64,000 nucleotides of DNA from NCBI GenBank assembly GCA_035314825.1, contig DATFYX010000001.1:1-64000 (forward strand), read 5' to 3'. A model generated the notes under the pieces. That model saw only the letters and a program-made list of their open reading frames with translations, ran no database searches and was not told the origin of the DNA. Both the position numbers and the translations under genes were made by a program. The stretch's first letter is position 1. Every line of letters begins with the position of its first letter. The DNA comes from Candidatus Eremiobacteraceae bacterium (GTDB lineage: Bacteria > Vulcanimicrobiota > Vulcanimicrobiia > Eremiobacterales > Eremiobacteraceae). Shown here piece after piece: positions 43,540 through 54,432 of the stretch.

Positions 43540-44265
43540 ATGCACGAGACGATCGGGGATCATCCTCTATGGCACATCCCCTTGCCGGCTCCTTTCAACA
43601 CCGTGCACTCCGACACGGTGCTTATAACATGGCTCGCCATGGCGATCGTCCTCGTCACGCTCGGCCTCTTGGCGCGCTTGCATCCGGTCACGCAGCTCTC
43701 GAAACGCTACACGATACTTGAACTCATCGTCTCAGCGTTGAGCAATCAAGTCGAGACGATCCTCGGCAAGAACGGCGTGCCGTTCGTGCCTTTCATCATC
43801 TCGCTCTTCCTGTTCATCTTCGTGATGAACGAGATCGGCGTCATCCCATTCGTGGGCAAGTCGCCGACCGCTGACCTCAACACGACGGCCGCGCTCGCGC
43901 TCTTCGCGATTGGCTTGGTCTGGGGCGTCGGCGTCTACCGCAAAGGGCTCGGATATTTCGGGCATCTGGTCATCCGGCCGCTCGGTCTTGGGATTCCGAT
44001 GCTGCCGATCATGATCATCGACGAGTTAGCACGCCCGGTCACCCTGGCGATGCGGCTGTTCGGCAATATCTTCGCGGGCGAGATCCTGCTGGTGGTGATC
44101 GCCGCGGTGATCGCCGCGCACCTCGGCGCTATATCGGTCTTGGCGAACGGCGCGCCCGTGCTCATCTACGCGTTCAACATCTTCATTGGATTCCTGCAGG
44201 CCCTGGTCTTCACGCTACTCACCATCGCCTACCTCATCACTCCGACCTCTGACGAGCAACACTAA
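43540..44265 (+). CDS. atpB: ATP synthase F0 subunit a
   Basis: 241 aa, five to six membrane helices. The essential Arg is in LARPVTLAMRLFGNIFAGE; the second half-channel region reads FIGFLQALVFTLLTIAYL. Forms the proton path next to the c-ring. ATG start, 8 nt after atpI and 9 nt before atpE. Confidence 0.94.
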   Translation: MHETIGDHPLWHIPLPAPFNTVHSDTVLITWLAMAIVLVTLGLLARLHPVTQLSKRYTILELIVSALSNQVETILGKNGVPFVPFIISLFLFIFVMNEIGVIPFVGKSPTADLNTTAALALFAIGLVWGVGVYRKGLGYFGHLVIRPLGLGIPMLPIMIIDELARPVTLAMRLFGNIFAGEILLVVIAAVIAAHLGAISVLANGAPVLIYAFNIFIGFLQALVFTLLTIAYLITPTSDEQH

Positions 44266-44274
44266 GGAGCAGAC

Positions 44275-44562
44275 ATGGAAAACACTATTCTGGTCGCCAC
44301 GGTCATCATGGCGTTCGCCCTGATGGTCGGCTTCGCGGCGTTCGGTTCCGCGATCGGCGACGGCATCATCGGGAGCAAGGCCGTCGAATCCATCGCGCGC
44401 CAGCCCGAAGCCCGCGGAAATATCTTCTTCTTTTATTTCCTCGGCTTCGGCATCCTGGAGGCGTTCCCGATCATCGCGATCGCGCTCGCCTTCTTCTTGG
44501 TCATCGGCGGCGGCGGCTTCGGCGTGTTCTCGCAGCTCAAGCCACTGCTGGCGGCGCACTAG
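44275..44562 (+). CDS. atpE: ATP synthase F0 subunit c
   Basis: 95 aa, two-helix hairpin with the polar loop IARQPEARG. The ion-binding carboxylate is Glu62 in helix 2 (GILEAFPI). Helix 1 reads GSAIGDGIIGSKAVES where many c-subunits have GxGxGQG or a hydrophobic residue: Asp29 occupies the position of Gln32 of the Ilyobacter Na+-type ring, so the site may have two acidic groups. Good Shine-Dalgarno AAGGAG before the ATG. Confidence 0.95.
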   Translation: MENTILVATVIMAFALMVGFAAFGSAIGDGIIGSKAVESIARQPEARGNIFFFYFLGFGILEAFPIIAIALAFFLVIGGGGFGVFSQLKPLLAAH

Positions 44563-44569
44563 CAGACGC

Positions 44570-45004
44570 ATGCTGCTCTCGTTCGACGGCACGCTCCTCG
44601 TCCAGATCCTGAACTTCGTCGTGTTCTGGGTGCTGTTGAACTATCTGTTCATCGCGCCGACGCGGCGGGCGATCGAAGCGCGGCAGCGGTTCATCGCCGA
44701 TCAGTACGCGCAGGCCGATGCGCTTGCGGCGCAAGCGCGGGATCTGCAGGCGCAGGCGGGCACGATCCTCGACGGCGGGCGCCGCACGGTCGACGAAGCG
44801 ATGCGCGCTGCTGGGACCCGGGCGTCCGACGAGACCCACGCGATCGAGCGCAAGGCGGCCGATGAGGCCGCCGCCACGGTCGCGCTCGCGCACGCGACCG
44901 TCGCCGACGAACGCGCGCAAGCGGTCGAGAAGCAGGGACCGTTCGTCGACGAGCTCGCCCGCACGATGGCGCAGCGCGCGCTCGACATCGAGCAGGTGGC
45001 CTAG
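44570..45004 (+). CDS. atpF: ATP synthase F0 subunit b-type 1 (b or b')
   Basis: 144 aa. One N-terminal membrane helix (LLVQILNFVVFWVLLNYLF) followed by an Ala/Glu/Arg-rich coiled coil, the form of b subunits. Directly followed by a second b-type gene, so the peripheral stalk is probably a b/b' heterodimer. Cytoplasmic stator part. Confidence 0.85.
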   Translation: MLLSFDGTLLVQILNFVVFWVLLNYLFIAPTRRAIEARQRFIADQYAQADALAAQARDLQAQAGTILDGGRRTVDEAMRAAGTRASDETHAIERKAADEAAATVALAHATVADERAQAVEKQGPFVDELARTMAQRALDIEQVA

Positions 45005-45502
45005 ATGGACTTCTCGAGCATCCGCGATCCGATCTTCATCGCGAAGGTCATCGACTTCGCCCTCTTGATCGCCGCGATCGCGTACATCTATCAGCGCGCC
45101 GGCAAGGGTTGGCTCGTCGCGCAGCAAGAGGCTCAGAACAAGGCGGTTGAGGACGCGGTGGCGCAGCGCGCCGCGTCCGAGAAGGCCGTTGAATCCTCCC
45201 GCCGCGCCATCGAACAGGCGAAAGTCGACGTGGTGCGCATGGTCGAGGTTGGCACGGCGCAAGCCGAGCGTCTCATCAACGAAGAGAACGCGCAAGCGCG
45301 CGAGCACGCACAACGCGTGCTCGCACACGCCAACGGCGAGCTCGAGCGCGAGCGCTACCGCGTGCGCCGCGAGCTGCTCGAAGAAACGGTCGAGCGCGCG
45401 ACGCAAGGCGCACGCGCGATCGCGCGCCGCGAACTCACGCCGGCCCGCCAAGACGAGCTGGTCCAGGGCGTGCTCGGCGGTCTCGAGGCGCGACGTGCTT
45501 AA
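45005..45502 (+). CDS. ATP synthase F0 subunit b-type 2
   Basis: 165 aa. DPIFIAKVIDFALLIAAIAYIY is the membrane helix; a long charged helix with EAQNKAVEDAV and GELERERYRVRRELLEE follows. Begins one nucleotide after the stop of the first b-type gene and overlaps the delta-subunit start by 8 nt. Confidence 0.85.
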   Translation: MDFSSIRDPIFIAKVIDFALLIAAIAYIYQRAGKGWLVAQQEAQNKAVEDAVAQRAASEKAVESSRRAIEQAKVDVVRMVEVGTAQAERLINEENAQAREHAQRVLAHANGELERERYRVRRELLEETVERATQGARAIARRELTPARQDELVQGVLGGLEARRA

Positions 45503-46076
45503 GGACAGCATCGCGCGGCGCTACTCGAGCGCGCTGTTCTCGCTGGCGAGCGAAGCCGGCGCCGTCGACGCGACCGTGGCGGAGCTCGACGCCTTCGTCG
45601 CCGCCCTGGGCGAGGATCCGGCGCTGGCGCAGTTCTTCGAGTCGCCGGTCGTCGACCGATCCACCAAACAGCAGATCCTCGAGAAGACGCTGTCGGGCGC
45701 AAGCGAGCTCGTGCGCAATTTCGTGATCCTGCTCGCCCGCAAGCGCCGTGAGAACCTCATCCGCATCATCGCGAGGCAGATGCACGAGCTGCTCGACCGG
45801 CACGCAGGGGTCGAACGCGCGACGATCGACATGCCGGCGCCGCTGCCGGCGGACGAGTTGGCAGCGTTGACGCGCCGGCTCAGCGATGTCTACAAGCGGA
45901 CGATCGTGCCGCAAGTGAAAGTGCAGCCAGAGCTGCTTGGCGGCCTCATCGTCCAAGTCGGCGATCGCTACGTCGACGCGAGCGTTTCCGGCAAGCTCGA
46001 AGAGCTTCGCCGCCATCTGCTCGCGACCACGGATACGTGGCCCGCCACCTCGACCAACGGAAAAACAGGGGATTGA
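45495..46076 (+). CDS. atpH: ATP synthase F1 subunit delta
   Basis: 193 aa, GTG start. [18 protein letters not shown] at the N-terminus, then [35 protein letters not shown] and the C-terminal [21 protein letters not shown], the delta/OSCP signature. Joins the b stalk to the top of F1. Confidence 0.93.
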   Translation: MLKDSIARRYSSALFSLASEAGAVDATVAELDAFVAALGEDPALAQFFESPVVDRSTKQQILEKTLSGASELVRNFVILLARKRRENLIRIIARQMHELLDRHAGVERATIDMPAPLPADELAALTRRLSDVYKRTIVPQVKVQPELLGGLIVQVGDRYVDASVSGKLEELRRHLLATTDTWPATSTNGKTGD

Positions 46077-46077
46077 A

Positions 46078-47589
46078 ATGATCAACGCCGACGAAATCGC
46101 CGGAATACTCAAGCAGCAGATCAAGAGCGCGCAGACACCGGTGCGCGAAGACGAGGTCGGAACCGTCATCGAGGTGGGCGATTCGATCGCGCGCGTCTAT
46201 GGGCTGAGCGCCGCCCAGGCGGGCGAGCTGGTGCAGTTCCCCAACGGGCTGTTCGGGATCGTCTTCAACTTGGAAGAAGACAACGTCGGCGTCGTGATCA
46301 TGGGCTCGGACAACGAGATCAAAGAAGGCGATACCGTGCGCCGCACCAAGCGCATCGTATCGGTGCCGGTGGGCGAAGGCGTCATCGGCCGCGTGGTCAA
46401 TCCGCTCGGCCAGCCGCTCGACGACAAGGGACCCGTCAACACGACGCGCACCCGCCCGATCGAGACGCAAGCGCCCAACGTCGTGCAGCGCCAAGGCGTG
46501 CACGAGCCGCTGCAGACGGGCATCAAGTCCATAGACGGCCTCATCCCGATCGGCAAGGGGCAGCGCGAGCTCATCATCGGCGACCGCCAGACGGGCAAGA
46601 CCGCAATCGCGCTCGATACGATCATCAACCAAAAGGGCAAAGACGTCATCTGCATCTATGTCGCCATCGGCCAGAAGACGTCGACGGTCGCGCAGGTCTA
46701 CAAGATCCTCACCGACGCGGGCGCCATGGATTACACGACGATCGTCGCGGCCAATGCCGCGGATCCCGCCAGCCTGCGCTACATCGCGCCGTACGCCGGC
46801 TGCGCCATGGGCCAAGAGCTCATGTACGCCGGCAAGCACGTGCTCATCATCTACGACGATCTCTCCAAGCATGCGCAGGCCTATCGCGAGATCTCGCTGG
46901 TGCTGCGCCGCCCGCCGGGCCGCGAGGCGTATCCGGGCGATATCTTCTACCTGCACTCGCGCCTGCTCGAGCGCGCGGCCAAGCTCTCCGACGAGCTGGG
47001 CGGCGGTTCCATGACCGCGCTCCCCGTCATCGAGACGCAGCAAGGCGACGTGTCGGCGTACATCCCGACCAATCTGATCTCGATCACCGACGGTCAGATC
47101 TATCTCGACACCAACCTCTTCTACCAGGGCATCCGCCCGGCGGTCGACGTCGGCCTGTCCGTATCGCGCGTCGGCGGCAACGCGCAGACCAAGGCGATGA
47201 AAGCGGTGGCCGGCCAGCTACGCCTGGAGCTGTCGCAATACCGCGACCTCGCGGCGTTCTCGAAGCTCGCGTCCGACCTCGACAAGGCGACGCAAGCCCA
47301 GCTCTCGCGCGGCGAGAAGGTCACGGAGACGCTCAAACAGCCGCAGTTCGAGCCGCTCGATCTCGACAAACAGGTCATCCAGATCTACGTCGCGGTCAAA
47401 GACTACCTGGCGGACATCCCGACCGAGCGCGTGCGCGAGTTCCAAAAGCAGTTCTACGAGTTCTTGCAGACGGCGCATCCGGACATCCCGAAATTCATCG
47501 CCGACCGCAAAGAGCTGACGGACGATCTGCGCACGAAACTCGACGCTGCGATCGTCGAGTTCAAGCAGCGCTTCAAGGCGGCATCATAG
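46078..47589 (+). CDS. atpA: ATP synthase F1 subunit alpha
   Basis: 503 aa. Walker [14 protein letters not shown], arginine-finger region [35 protein letters not shown] and DQ-type [16 protein letters not shown]. Non-catalytic nucleotide site of F1. AGGGG precedes the ATG at 46078. Confidence 0.97.
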   Translation: MINADEIAGILKQQIKSAQTPVREDEVGTVIEVGDSIARVYGLSAAQAGELVQFPNGLFGIVFNLEEDNVGVVIMGSDNEIKEGDTVRRTKRIVSVPVGEGVIGRVVNPLGQPLDDKGPVNTTRTRPIETQAPNVVQRQGVHEPLQTGIKSIDGLIPIGKGQRELIIGDRQTGKTAIALDTIINQKGKDVICIYVAIGQKTSTVAQVYKILTDAGAMDYTTIVAANAADPASLRYIAPYAGCAMGQELMYAGKHVLIIYDDLSKHAQAYREISLVLRRPPGREAYPGDIFYLHSRLLERAAKLSDELGGGSMTALPVIETQQGDVSAYIPTNLISITDGQIYLDTNLFYQGIRPAVDVGLSVSRVGGNAQTKAMKAVAGQLRLELSQYRDLAAFSKLASDLDKATQAQLSRGEKVTETLKQPQFEPLDLDKQVIQIYVAVKDYLADIPTERVREFQKQFYEFLQTAHPDIPKFIADRKELTDDLRTKLDAAIVEFKQRFKAAS

Positions 47590-47608
47590 CCTATGTGCGG
47601 AAATGGAG

Positions 47609-47628
47609 CGGTCGACTTTAGTCGACCG
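47609..47628. repeat. REP-like palindrome, copy 3, between atpA and atpG
   Basis: CGGTCGACT-TT-AGTCGACCG preceded by TGGAG. The stem changes AAT/ATT of the other copies to ACT/AGT on both arms, a compensatory change that keeps pairing. It lies in a 47-nt gap inside the ATP synthase operon. Confidence 0.8.
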
Positions 47629-47636
47629 GCGCGCTG

Positions 47637-48491
47637 ATGCCGACGTTACGCCAGCTCAGAGACCGCGTTAAATCGCTCAAGAACACCGAGCAGATCACGC
47701 GTGCCATGAAGATGATCGCGGGCGCCAAGATCCGGCGCGCCGAGCTCGACATGCGCGCGGCGCGTCCGTACGCGGCGGCGATCGGCGAGATGCTGGCGCA
47801 GCTCGCATCGGCCGGCGGCAGCGGCCTCAACCATCCGCTGCTCGAGGCACGCGACGTCAAGAAGCGAGCCGTCCTGCTCATGACCGCCGACAAGGGTCTG
47901 TGCGGGGCGTTCAATTCGAATCTGGTGCGCGCGGCGACGGCGGACGCGCGCGGCGACGCTCCTGTGGCATTGTATCTTGTGGGCACCAAGGGACGCGTTC
48001 AGCTGCGACGCTCACCCTATCCGGTCGCCGCGGAGTGGACGCTCGGCGGCATGCCTTTTGCCGCGCGCGCCAAAGAAATCGCCGCCAAAGTTTCGGACGC
48101 CTTCATCTCCGGCGCGGTGGATTCGGTAACGCTGGTCTCAAGCCGTTTCGTCTCGACGATGGTGCAGCGCCCGACGTCCATGCAGCTGCTGCCGATCGCG
48201 GCATCCGGCGGGCAACGCGACCCGTCGAAGAACTCGTTCGAGTTCGAGCCCGACGTGCGTTCGGTCTTGGCCGCGCTGTTGCCGAAGTATCTCGAATTCA
48301 TCATCTTCCAGGCACTGCTCGAAACGCAGGCGTCGGAATACGCCGCGCGGCTCATCGCGATGACCAACGCGACCGACAACGCCGGCAAACTCATCGACGA
48401 GATCACATTGCAGATGAACAAAACGCGCCAAGCGTCGATCACCAAAGAGATATTGGAGATCGTCGGCGGCGCGGAAGCGCTGAAGGGATAG
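47637..48491 (+). CDS. atpG: ATP synthase F1 subunit gamma
   Basis: 284 aa. RQLRDRVKSLKNTEQITRAMKM at the N-terminus (in parts SLKNTEQITRAMKMIAGAK), ADKGLCGAFNSN in the middle and the C-terminal SEYAARLIAMTNATDNAGKL with LTLQMNK-type NKTRQASITKEILEIVGGA are the gamma signatures. Rotor shaft of F1. Confidence 0.96.
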   Translation: MPTLRQLRDRVKSLKNTEQITRAMKMIAGAKIRRAELDMRAARPYAAAIGEMLAQLASAGGSGLNHPLLEARDVKKRAVLLMTADKGLCGAFNSNLVRAATADARGDAPVALYLVGTKGRVQLRRSPYPVAAEWTLGGMPFAARAKEIAAKVSDAFISGAVDSVTLVSSRFVSTMVQRPTSMQLLPIAASGGQRDPSKNSFEFEPDVRSVLAALLPKYLEFIIFQALLETQASEYAARLIAMTNATDNAGKLIDEITLQMNKTRQASITKEILEIVGGAEALKG

Positions 48492-49910
<1,419 letters not shown>

Positions 49911-49916
49911 CGATCA

Positions 49917-50309
49917 GTGGCGACGACGCACCTGCTCATCGTCACGCCGAAATCGAAGAAATTCGAAGGCGAAGTCGAGCTGGTGATCGCGCCGGGCGCG
50001 GCCGGCGATCTGGGCGCGCTGCCGAATCACGCGCCGCTGCTGACCACGCTGCGCATCGGCCTTGTGAAAGCCGGCGACGTCGAATTCGCCGTCAACGGCG
50101 GATTCATGGAGGTCTTGCCGGACCGGGTCATCGTGCTGACGGACATGGCGCTCGCCAAAGATGAGGTCGACGTCGAGGCCGCTCGCGCCGAGCTAAAGCG
50201 GGCCGAGGAGGCGCTTGCGCAGAAGAAAGGCCCCGATGATTCCGAGGAACGCGCCGCTTTGGCATGGGCGCACGCCAAGCTTGAGGTCGCAGGCCGAACC
50301 GGAGAGTAA
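49917..50309 (+). CDS. atpC: ATP synthase F1 subunit epsilon
   Basis: 130 aa, GTG start. Beta-sandwich with GEVELVIAPGAAGDLGALPNHAPL and FAVNGGFMEVLPDRVIVL, then a C-terminal helical hairpin (AARAELKRAEEALAQKKG). Controls ATP hydrolysis. The usual PGxxGE-x-G reads PGAAGDLG. Followed after 20 nt by murA. Confidence 0.93.
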   Translation: MATTHLLIVTPKSKKFEGEVELVIAPGAAGDLGALPNHAPLLTTLRIGLVKAGDVEFAVNGGFMEVLPDRVIVLTDMALAKDEVDVEAARAELKRAEEALAQKKGPDDSEERAALAWAHAKLEVAGRTGE

Positions 50310-50329
50310 GCCAGCAGCCGGATGCCGTC

Positions 50330-51685
50330 ATGCTTGATTCGCTGGACGGGCTCTCCACGAGGCTCGTCATCGACGGCGGTCGCCGGCTCGAAGGCGTCTT
50401 GCACGCGCCCGGCGCCAAGAACGCAGCCCTGCCCATCATGGCCGCGGCGATCCTCGCCGAGGGCGAGGTGGTCTTGCACCGCGTGCCGCGCATCACCGAC
50501 GTCGACGTCATGGCTGCCATCCTCGAGAGCCTGGGCGCACGCGTACGCGAACAAGCCGGCGGCACGCTGGTCATCGACACGTCGTCGGTCAATTCGTATC
50601 GCGCACCCTACGCGCTCGTCAGCCGACTCAACGCATCGTTCGACGTCACCGGCGCGCTCATCGCGCGCTTCGGCCGTGCCGAAGTGCCGCAGCCGGGCGG
50701 CTGCGTCATCGGCCCGCGCGCCGTCGATCTGCATCTTCGCGGCTTCGAAGCGCTCGGCGTTGACATCAATCTCGAACACGGCACGATCATCGCGAACGCG
50801 GAAGGCCTGAGCGGCGCCGCGATCACGCTTGCCAAGCGCTCGGTCGGAGCGACCAAGAACATCATGCTCGCCGCGACCAAGGCGCGTGGCACCACCGTCA
50901 TCGAGAACGCGGCGCAAGAACCCGAGGTCGTCGACCTGGCCGACTTCCTCAACGCGTTGGGCGCGCGCGTCCACGGGCAAGGCACGCCGACCATCACGAT
51001 CGACGGCGTGCGCAAGCTGCACGGCTGCGAGCACACCGTCATTCCCGACCGCGTGGTCGCGGGCACGTATCTCATCGCGGGTGCCATCACCGGAGGCGAC
51101 GTCACGCTGCAGGGGCTCGACCCGGCGATGTTAGACGCGCTGTCGGTCAAGCTGCGCGCCACCGGCGCGACCGTCGATGCGCAGGGCGTGAGCCTGCGCG
51201 TGCAGGGGATTCCTGCTTGGAGTCCGGTCGACGTCGTCACATCGGCCTATCCGGGTTTTCCGACCGATCTGCAAGCGCCGTTCGTCTCATATCTGAGTTT
51301 GGCAAAGGGAACGTCGCTCGTCGAAGAAACTATATTCGACGCCCGCTTCGTCTACGTCAGCGAGCTGGCGCGCATGGGGGCCGATATCAAGGTCTCCGGT
51401 CGCAACGCGGTGGTCAACGGCGTCGACAAGCTCAAGGATGCCGTCGTCGAGGCGCCGGATATCAGAGCGGGAGGCGCGCTCGTGTTGGCAGCGCTCGCCG
51501 CCGAGGGGACGTCGCAGATCGGCGGCCTGGAGTTCATCGACCGCGGCTACGAGTTCATCGAGGAGAAGCTCACCGCGCTCGGCGCGTCGGCGATGCGGGT
51601 CAGCGGACTCGCGCCGGTGCTGCCGAGACCTGACATCACCGTGACAGAGACGCTGCCGCGGGTCGTGACGCCGTTCGCACCGTGA
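50330..51685 (+). CDS. murA: UDP-N-acetylglucosamine 1-carboxyvinyltransferase
   Basis: 451 aa, about 30 longer than most. GAKNAALPIMAAAIL with the catalytic Lys, RFGRAEVPQPGGCVIGPRAVDLH with the PEP-binding Cys (so fosfomycin-sensitive type), TIENAAQEPEV-like IENAAQEPEVVDLA and a C-terminal GFPTDLQAPF, RAGGALVLAAL. First committed step of peptidoglycan synthesis. A repeat copy starts immediately after the stop. Confidence 0.95.
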   Translation: MLDSLDGLSTRLVIDGGRRLEGVLHAPGAKNAALPIMAAAILAEGEVVLHRVPRITDVDVMAAILESLGARVREQAGGTLVIDTSSVNSYRAPYALVSRLNASFDVTGALIARFGRAEVPQPGGCVIGPRAVDLHLRGFEALGVDINLEHGTIIANAEGLSGAAITLAKRSVGATKNIMLAATKARGTTVIENAAQEPEVVDLADFLNALGARVHGQGTPTITIDGVRKLHGCEHTVIPDRVVAGTYLIAGAITGGDVTLQGLDPAMLDALSVKLRATGATVDAQGVSLRVQGIPAWSPVDVVTSAYPGFPTDLQAPFVSYLSLAKGTSLVEETIFDARFVYVSELARMGADIKVSGRNAVVNGVDKLKDAVVEAPDIRAGGALVLAALAAEGTSQIGGLEFIDRGYEFIEEKLTALGASAMRVSGLAPVLPRPDITVTETLPRVVTPFAP

Positions 51686-51705
51686 CGGTCGAATGAATTC
51701 GACCG
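51686..51705. repeat. REP-like palindrome, copy 4, between murA and mreB
   Basis: CGGTCGAAT-GA-ATTCGACCG; read on the minus strand it is preceded by TGTAG like copy 1, so it is inserted in opposite orientation. It begins directly after the murA stop codon and ends 23 nt before mreB. Confidence 0.8.
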
Positions 51706-51719
51706 CTACAGATATATAA

Positions 51720-52706
<987 letters not shown>

Positions 52707-52722
52707 GAATAGGAAGGCGACC

Positions 52723-53523
52723 ATGAGAACTCGTCTGCTCGCGACCTTAGCGTTCGCCGCGTTCGCCCTCGGTCTCGCGCTGGCGCGGCCGGCGCACGCC
52801 GACGCCTTGTCCGCGATCAAAGCGCGCGGCACGCTCAACGTCGGCGTCAAGGCCGACGTGGTCGGGTTCGCCTATCTCAACCCCAAGACCGAGCACTACG
52901 AGGGCTATGAGATCGACATCGCCCACGAGCTCGCGAAGCGCTTGCTCGGCGATCCGAACAAGATCAATTTCACGGCGGTCACGCCGAGCACCCGAGGCGT
53001 GATGCTCGACAGCGGCGACGTGGACATGGTGATCGCGACGTTCACCATCACGCCCGAACGTCAGATCGTGTACAATTTCAGCCCGCCCTACTACACGGAC
53101 GGCATCGCGCTGTTGGTGCCCAAGCTTTCCGGCATCAAGGGCCTGTCCGATCTGAGCGGCAAGCCCATCGGCATCGCCAAGGACACCACCACGGCAAGCG
53201 CGCTCATGGCCAAGGCCGGCACGGACACGTTGCTGACGTTCGCCGCGTTCGACACCTACGGACAAGTGCTCAACGCGCTCGAGAACGGAAGGGTCCAAGC
53301 GTTTTCGACCGACAGCTCGATCCTCAAGTCGTACGCGCAGCAGGATCCGGGTGCGGTCATCCTGCCGGGCCGCTATAGCAGCGAACCCTACGGCGTCGCG
53401 ACCAAGAAAGGCGAGAATGCGCTCGCCAAGTGGGTCGCCGATCAGATCACAGATATGGATAAGACAGGTTTGCTCAACACGTGGCAACGCACGTGGGGCA
53501 TCTATTTCGAAAACATCAAATAG
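52723..53523 (+). CDS. Amino-acid ABC transporter substrate-binding protein (SBP_bac_3)
   Basis: 266 aa with signal peptide (LLATLAFAAFALGLALARPAHA). ARGTLNVGVKADVVGFAYL, GYEIDIAHELAKRLLG, DMVIATFTITPERQI, FSPPYYTDGIALLV and YGVATKKGENALAKWV are family-3 binding-protein blocks (polar amino acids such as Glu/Gln). No permease or ATPase follows, so its partner is elsewhere. Confidence 0.9.
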   Translation: MRTRLLATLAFAAFALGLALARPAHADALSAIKARGTLNVGVKADVVGFAYLNPKTEHYEGYEIDIAHELAKRLLGDPNKINFTAVTPSTRGVMLDSGDVDMVIATFTITPERQIVYNFSPPYYTDGIALLVPKLSGIKGLSDLSGKPIGIAKDTTTASALMAKAGTDTLLTFAAFDTYGQVLNALENGRVQAFSTDSSILKSYAQQDPGAVILPGRYSSEPYGVATKKGENALAKWVADQITDMDKTGLLNTWQRTWGIYFENIK

Positions 53524-53553
53524 GGCGCGCGCGCGGCGCGCGACGGCCGAGGT

Positions 53554-53748
53554 CTAGGCGGCGGAGCGCAGGCGGCGCACGAAGCTCGCGCCCGCGCGCA
53601 TGACGCGGCGGCGCGCGCGTTCGACCCGGTTGCCCGCGTTGCGGCGCAGTTCCCGACCGACCCCGATCGGCACCAGCGCCGAATAGACGGCCGTGAAGAC
53701 GACCGCGAGTCCGGCATAGAAGAGCTGGTTGCGAAGGCGGGACATCAT
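53554..53748 (-). CDS. Small single-pass membrane protein, hypothetical
   Basis: 64 aa: MMSRLRNQLF, one membrane helix (YAGLAVVFTAVYSALVPIGVG) and a very basic C-terminal tail rich in Arg (RRNAGNRVERARRRVMRAG). Divergent from tsaC with 57 nt between starts; no strong ribosome-binding site. The frame is open to 54003 but the longer form would overlap tsaC. No family recognised; may be real or not. Confidence 0.5.
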   Translation of the reverse strand: MMSRLRNQLFYAGLAVVFTAVYSALVPIGVGRELRRNAGNRVERARRRVMRAGASFVRRLRSAA

Positions 53749-53805
53749 GAGTAGAGCTTTTCCAAACGGCTCGTTTCGCCCTCCGGCCGCGAGGCGCATA
53801 CCTCG

Positions 53806-54432
53806 GTGCGGGTGATACGAACGGCGGGTATGCCCGACGCCGCCGCGCTGGCGGAGGCGGCCGCCTGCATCACACACGGTGGAACGCTGATCTTCCCGAC
53901 CGAGACCGTCTATGGAATAGGCTGCGCGCCTGACGACACCGCGGCCGTGGAGGCGATATTCCGGGCCAAGCGTCGTCCGCCGGACAAGCCGCTGGCGGTG
54001 CATCTCGCGTGGCCCGAAGCTGCGGCGCAGTTCGCGCGCACGCTCCAGCCCGCTGCACGACGGATCATCGAGCGCTTGTGGCCCGGCCCGGTGGCGATCA
54101 TCGTCGAGCGCGCGCCCGCCATGGCGAGCGCAGCCGCCCTCGGCGGCGCGACGCTGTCGCTTCGCTGTCCGGACGACGCCGCGTGCGCCGCGATCTTGCG
54201 CGCGACTGGACCGCTCGCCGCGACCTCCGCGAACGTCTCAGGCGGCGAGGCCTACACGGGCGAGCGTGCGGATCTGCGCGCATTGCCGGACGCCACGCTC
54301 GCGCTCATCACAGGGCCGACCAGACTGCGGCAAGAAAGCACGATCGTTGATTGCACCGGAGAGACCGCGCGCATCGTGCGCCGCGGCGCGGTGGACGACG
54401 CGACGATCGCGTCGGTGACCGCCGCATCGTGA
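53806..54432 (+). CDS. tsaC: Threonylcarbamoyl-AMP synthase (YrdC/Sua5 family)
   Basis: 208 aa. GGTLIFPTETVYGIGC, FRAKRRPPDKPLAVHL (KRRP-x-x-KPL, substrate-binding), WPGPVAIIVER, SLRCPDDAAC, ATSANVSGGE and ESTIVDCTGE are the YrdC blocks. Makes threonylcarbamoyl-AMP for t6A37 of tRNAs. GTG 53806 is used; ATG 53830 is possible. Overlaps the LptA-like gene by 4 nt. Confidence 0.92.
   Translation: MRVIRTAGMPDAAALAEAAACITHGGTLIFPTETVYGIGCAPDDTAAVEAIFRAKRRPPDKPLAVHLAWPEAAAQFARTLQPAARRIIERLWPGPVAIIVERAPAMASAAALGGATLSLRCPDDAACAAILRATGPLAATSANVSGGEAYTGERADLRALPDATLALITGPTRLRQESTIVDCTGETARIVRRGAVDDATIASVTAAS

Noticed and set aside
53520-53550. CG-alternating stretch after the amino-acid-binding protein, considered as a terminator.
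   Set aside because: Alternating GCGC sequence pairs with itself in many registers and has no T-run; not a convincing terminator.
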